64,000 nt of DNA, from contig PYJD01000040.1 in assembly GCA_003635315.1 (NCBI GenBank), positions 129,276 to 193,275 of the forward strand. The letters are read 5' to 3'. Below are positions 59,600 to 64,000 of this stretch, piece by piece. Both the position numbers and the translations under genes were made by a program. The notes under the pieces are model-generated. The model ran no database searches. It saw only the letters and a list, made by a program, of their open reading frames with translations, and had not been told where the DNA came from. Every line of letters starts with the position of its first letter. The stretch's first letter is position 1. This DNA comes from Candidatus Poribacteria bacterium. GTDB lineage: Bacteria; Poribacteria; WGA-4E; WGA-3G.

Positions 59600-60367
59600 A
59601 TGCTAAAGAATCATCGTACAATCAAACCCATTCTTGGATGTCTGATAATTTTTACCATTACCGTCATTAGCACATGGATTTGGACACAACAAACAGACAT
59701 TATTGACAGTTATAGCAAACTATCCTTGAAAGAATTTCTTAACGTAATTGATAAATTAGAACCTGATACTTACATACCATTGCTTAAAGAAAAAGCAAAA
59801 ACATCGGATGCATTTGCCGATCTTTCTGAGAAAGAATATGCAGCGTTTCAAATCGCTGTCCGCCGTGCATATCCTCAAGCCATAAAAAATGCTTACGAAA
59901 AAAACGGTTTGGAGGTACCGCCACCTGGATATACTTATCTTGAGATTGATGGCGAATCCCCATTACTCGTCAAGTTCAATACTCCTATCGTCCGCGTCAA
60001 CCCTAACGCCTCAATGGGATATCAGCGATGGGATCAACTGAGTCAGGAAGAGTGGAATAGGTATAAAGCGCTTGATTTTATCACTCGTAGAAAAAGATGG
60101 AACGATAATCCGATTTCTAGAGAAATGGTAGAACTCGCGGCAGAATGGAAAAAACCACTGCAAGAAAAAGCATACGGTCCCAGGCCTGGGGCTACTATTT
60201 ACGCTCATTATAATCGTCCTAAAACCGAAGAAGACCTTGTGTATGAGAGGCAACTTCAAGAAGATGCTCTCTCAAAACTAAAACACCCACAGATATCTCA
60301 CAGTATTGATCCAAAAATTGTTGAAAATCTTCTCAGCGACCTCAAAGAATTACTTAATAAAAGGTAA
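59600..60367 (+). CDS. Hypothetical protein with N-terminal TM/signal anchor
   Basis: 255-aa ORF with TM segment ILGCLIIFTITVISTWIW; no recognised domain. Confidence 0.6.
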   Translation: MLKNHRTIKPILGCLIIFTITVISTWIWTQQTDIIDSYSKLSLKEFLNVIDKLEPDTYIPLLKEKAKTSDAFADLSEKEYAAFQIAVRRAYPQAIKNAYEKNGLEVPPPGYTYLEIDGESPLLVKFNTPIVRVNPNASMGYQRWDQLSQEEWNRYKALDFITRRKRWNDNPISREMVELAAEWKKPLQEKAYGPRPGATIYAHYNRPKTEEDLVYERQLQEDALSKLKHPQISHSIDPKIVENLLSDLKELLNKR

Positions 60368-60498
60368 TTTAAGGAATATTACTTTTGGATATCTTACGCT
60401 TAGATAACTTACACTCTCATTTACAAAAGACATCTTCCCTAAAAAAAACGCCCTAAGGAATTTATAGTAAACATTAGATTTATTTAGACACTTTACTT

Positions 60499-60540
60499 GT
60501 AGGAGTGTCCTCCTGGTCGCGACCGGGAGGTCGCTCCTAC
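60499..60540. repeat. REP-like GC-rich palindrome
   Basis: GTAGGAGTGTCCTCCTGGTCGCGACCGGGAGGTCGCTCCTAC: 18 of 21 positions pair Watson-Crick plus 2 G:T. Confidence 0.75.
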
Positions 60541-60750
60541 AGAAGAGTTGTGGGATGCGAACATATGTTGTGCCAATAGAAAATGTTGTATTAATCTTAT
60601 TGTTCACTATAAAAGGGCAGATTTCTCTGTTAGAAATTCTATTGCTTTTCAATACCATCAAGTATATAATTTAGGAATGCTAAGACTTAAACTACTGACA
60701 TAATAATAAGTTTAGATGGAGATTTACCGAAACCTCATAAATGATATAAT

Positions 60751-62025
60751 ATGTCTGAAACCACCCTTTTTGATACCTCCTATGAAGAACGAAAGAAACC
60801 TTTATTAGAGCAAACTTTATCACGGTTACAACCTATCTATAGCAAATCAGAATTAAATGCTTTATGTATAGATAGTATAAGCCGTGAAGGGTTATCACAA
60901 CGTTCAGGTCGTGGTTTTGTGAATCGAGATATTCTTGAAACAATTCTCGGCAATCTGTTGGAGTGTGTCGCGCCGGGATCTCATAACATCCCCCACCTTC
61001 AAAATCAGAAACATGGTCTCTCAGAAGCCATTGAAGAAGTTGTAGACCAGTTATACGCTATGGTGACACAGTCATTTATTGCTGTCACCGACGAAACGGA
61101 TCTTGAGACTACACTTGAAACTGTATTTTCACTTCTGTGGGAACTTCCTCGTTTTAAAAGTCGTGCCCTCTGGAATCGATTCTCATCTCTGAAAGATCCA
61201 GCTGTTTGGGACGCTTATTTACTCCATAATGGTATTTCACGTGAGAAGATCGCTGCTATCGATTTTCGATCGCAAATTGATAATGCAATTAAGGAGAGAA
61301 CATTCGATCCATACAAGGATTTTTTGGCAAGTTTAAATCTCGCTTCAGTATTGGAATATCAACTCCAACTCGTTGTCAGTACCTATCCCGGATGGCGGGT
61401 TTTATTCTACCATGATGTGGCACATGCCTTGACACGCAATGGTCCCCCTGAAGACAACTCAGACCTAAACCGAGTTCCTGTGCCACTCCTACCGCGCGCA
61501 ATTGCTGAACTCGGTGGTCGGTATTACCAAGCGGATTTACATCCTGAAACAGAGATTGGTGATGCGAATTTATTAGAACACCCACATAGAGGTGTTACCA
61601 CAGGACAAACAGGTATCATCGGTTCTGGATGTGTGATATATCCATGCACGCTTGGTGGATTAAGTGTAAAAGTTAAACAACGTCACCCTGTTATAGGAGA
61701 TTTCGTTGAAATCGGTACAGATACAAGTCTACTCGGACCAGTAAAAATTGCCGACTATACGACGATTGGTACAAATACTGAGATCTATGGTTTTGTCGAA
61801 ATTGACCAAAAATGTCGTATCGGATCGTCAGTCGTAATAGGAACAATCCGCGGTGCATCCGACCATCCCGGCCAGATTGTGATAGGGGACGAGGTACGCA
61901 TTGGTGACGGAACAGTTATCGAAAACACATCAGAAATGGATCTAATTATCCCTACTCGTGCTCAAATTCCCGCAAGAAGTCACGTTGCCAACGACGGTTT
62001 TGGCTTTCCCCGCTATATAACCTAA
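60751..62025 (+). CDS. cysE: Serine O-acetyltransferase-like protein (left-handed beta-helix)
   Basis: LYHDVAHALTRNG, DLHPETEIGDANLLEHPHRGVTTGQTGIIGSGCVIYPCTLGGLSVKVKQRHPVIGDFVEIGTDTSLLGPVKI hexapeptide repeats. Confidence 0.8.
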   Translation: MSETTLFDTSYEERKKPLLEQTLSRLQPIYSKSELNALCIDSISREGLSQRSGRGFVNRDILETILGNLLECVAPGSHNIPHLQNQKHGLSEAIEEVVDQLYAMVTQSFIAVTDETDLETTLETVFSLLWELPRFKSRALWNRFSSLKDPAVWDAYLLHNGISREKIAAIDFRSQIDNAIKERTFDPYKDFLASLNLASVLEYQLQLVVSTYPGWRVLFYHDVAHALTRNGPPEDNSDLNRVPVPLLPRAIAELGGRYYQADLHPETEIGDANLLEHPHRGVTTGQTGIIGSGCVIYPCTLGGLSVKVKQRHPVIGDFVEIGTDTSLLGPVKIADYTTIGTNTEIYGFVEIDQKCRIGSSVVIGTIRGASDHPGQIVIGDEVRIGDGTVIENTSEMDLIIPTRAQIPARSHVANDGFGFPRYIT

Positions 62026-62087
62026 CTCTTTTCATTGTTCAATATCCTTGAGCATCATCTCCTAAAAAACATTGGAACATCGTAATT

Positions 62088-63650
62088 ATGAAAAAAATAG
62101 AACGCGCCCTCATCAGCACTTATGACAAGACAAACCTATCAGATTTAGTAAATACCCTGGGAAAATGGGATGTAGAAATCCTATCAACTGGAGGAACTGC
62201 AAAACATCTACGTGATGCTGAAATTAAGATCGTTGATGTTTCTGATTATACAGGTTTTCCGGAAATGTTAGAAGGTAGAGTCAAAACACTTCATCCCAGA
62301 ATACATGGTGGCTTACTGGCACAATGGGATAACGAAACTCATGTGGATCAAGCTTCTGCTCATGGAATAAAACCCATTGATATGGTGATATGCAACCTTT
62401 ACCCTTTTGAAGCAACTATTGCCAAACCTGATGTAACGCTTATGGACGCAATAGAAAATATTGATATTGGCGGTCCGACGATGATTCGTGCTGCTGCAAA
62501 GAATTACCATCATGTTTCTGTCCTAACAGATCCAACTCAATATGCAGACATAATCTCAGAATTGAATAACAATGATGGTTGTATTTCTGATGAGAGACGA
62601 TTAGAATTGGCAAAATCTGCATTCCTACATACTGCACACTATGATAGTGCAATTTCAAACTACCTGATAAATTTAGATTCTAATAAGGAATTTGAGGATT
62701 TCTTAACTCTAAACTATGAAAAAGCGGATTCTCTCAGATATGGTGAGAATCCTCACCAAGATGCTGCTTTTTATAGAACAGAAACGAAACCTTCACCTTG
62801 TGCAGCGTGGGCAAAACAACTCAACGGACCGGCGTTATCTTATAATAATATTCTTGATTTAGATGCAGCATTAGAAATTGTAAAAGATTTCGACACACCT
62901 ACCTGTGCCATTATCAAACATAATAATCCGTGTGGACTTGCTTCAGCTGAGAATCTTCAGGATGCTTTCACAAATGCACTTGATTGCGATAGAACTTCTG
63001 CTTTCGGTTCGATTGTCGGTTTAAATCGTAAGGTAACAATCCAAACAGCAAACACGATACGAGATGCTGCGAAATCTGGTGTGAAGATTGAGGCTATTAT
63101 TGCCCCAAGTTATACAGAAAAAGCATTGACTGCATTATCGCGTGTTGAAAATCGACGTATCCTTGAAACAGGTTCGTTATCAGATGTTGGACCAATAATG
63201 CAAATGCGTCATATCAATGGGGGAGTTCTTGTTCAAGAACAGGATGCACACAATATTGATAAGAGTGATTTGAATGTTGTCACTAAACGTGAACCTACTG
63301 AACAAGAGTTACAATCGTTGCTCTTTGCCTGGAAAGCGTGTAAACATGTCAAATCCAACTGTATTTTACTTGCGCAGGGCACGCATACTGTCGGTATTGG
63401 TGCGGGACAGATGAGCCGTGTAGATGCTGCAATTATCGCTGTTCGAAAAGCGGGTGAAAAGGCAAACGATTCAGTTTTGGCTTCCGATGCATTCTTCCCA
63501 TTTCCCGATGGCGTAGAGATTGCAGGTGATGCTGGCATTAAGGCAATTATCCAACCCGGTGGCTCCGTCAATGACGAATCTGTAATTAAGACCGCAGATA
63601 AATACGGTATGTCAATGGTATTTACAGGTATCAGACATTTCCGTCATTAG
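62088..63650 (+). CDS. purH: Bifunctional AICAR formyltransferase/IMP cyclohydrolase
   Basis: RALISTYDKTNLSDLVNTL, LSTGGTAKHL, GRVKTLHPRIHGGLLA, NIDIGGPTMIRAAAKNYHHVSVLTDP, KHNNPCGLA, GAGQMSRVDA. Confidence 0.97.
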   Translation: MKKIERALISTYDKTNLSDLVNTLGKWDVEILSTGGTAKHLRDAEIKIVDVSDYTGFPEMLEGRVKTLHPRIHGGLLAQWDNETHVDQASAHGIKPIDMVICNLYPFEATIAKPDVTLMDAIENIDIGGPTMIRAAAKNYHHVSVLTDPTQYADIISELNNNDGCISDERRLELAKSAFLHTAHYDSAISNYLINLDSNKEFEDFLTLNYEKADSLRYGENPHQDAAFYRTETKPSPCAAWAKQLNGPALSYNNILDLDAALEIVKDFDTPTCAIIKHNNPCGLASAENLQDAFTNALDCDRTSAFGSIVGLNRKVTIQTANTIRDAAKSGVKIEAIIAPSYTEKALTALSRVENRRILETGSLSDVGPIMQMRHINGGVLVQEQDAHNIDKSDLNVVTKREPTEQELQSLLFAWKACKHVKSNCILLAQGTHTVGIGAGQMSRVDAAIIAVRKAGEKANDSVLASDAFFPFPDGVEIAGDAGIKAIIQPGGSVNDESVIKTADKYGMSMVFTGIRHFRH

Positions 63651-63718
63651 TTTTGACTAGGTATCCGTAATTTTTCGCAACAAAAGCGTCAATTTAGAGA
63701 TTACATGTGCAGAGTCAT

Positions 63719-64000
63719 TCAATTGTCGATGTTTGCTCCTAAAAGAGTGAGTGCTTCTTTAGGTCTTGCTGCAAAATAGCGGAACGCAGTAGCTATTTCT
63801 GTGTTCCCAGAAGTTCGAAATAGGCTAATGGTTGCATTTCGTAAGGCACACATCACCTGAGGTATGTTGCCACACCGGACTTGAGACGCATCCTCATCAA
63901 ACAAGACATCCCGAGTGCGGTGCGACAGATTCTCTATCGACCAATGTCCACGACGGAGCGTGAGAATCCGTTTTGCTGACCCACACTCAGGCGTTAGACT
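63719..64000 (-). mobile_element. ISAs1-family transposase, C-terminal part (continues past right edge)
   Basis: Reverse-strand frame is open to the edge: SLTPECGSAKRILTLRRGHWSIENLSHRTRDVLFDEDASQVRCGNIPQVMCALRNATISLFRTSGNTEIATAFRYFAARPKEALTLLGANIDN, typical ISAs1/DDE C-terminus. Confidence 0.88.

Overview
This AT-rich window carries about 43 protein-coding genes, with no rRNA, tRNA or CRISPR recognised. It starts inside a dcw (cell wall/division) cluster: mraY (partial), murD, ftsW, murG, murC, ftsQ, ftsA, ftsZ, then a B12-binding radical SAM gene. Housekeeping genes follow (glnE, rsmB, rpsT, thiE-like, glpD, cysE-like, purH), mixed with exported FG-GAP/ASPIC-UnbV proteins, ConA-like lectin proteins (LamG, DUF1349), TPR proteins, vWA proteins and two pairs of ABC permeases that lack adjacent ATPases. 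The gene mix (CRTAC1-like proteins, PhyH dioxygenase, NYPNPFNPETW C-terminal sorting domain, WD40 proteins) suggests a Poribacteria-like lineage; this is inference only. The right edge holds the 3' end of an ISAs1-type transposase (minus strand). The most interesting items are: (1) a HigB-type toxin gene with an in-frame TGA just before its conserved THxEY end, directly followed by a protein whose N-terminal part resembles HigA but whose HTH is replaced by about 9 TPRs; (2) an ECF sigma factor fused to a WD40 domain, next to a tandem paralog that has lost the sigma domain but keeps a sigma N-terminal remnant and a similar ECF-like promoter; (3) a family of about 115-bp MITE-like elements with terminal inverted repeats and an internal hairpin; (4) a shared TTWGxxK C-terminal tail on several exported proteins; (5) a lone GC-rich REP-like palindrome.
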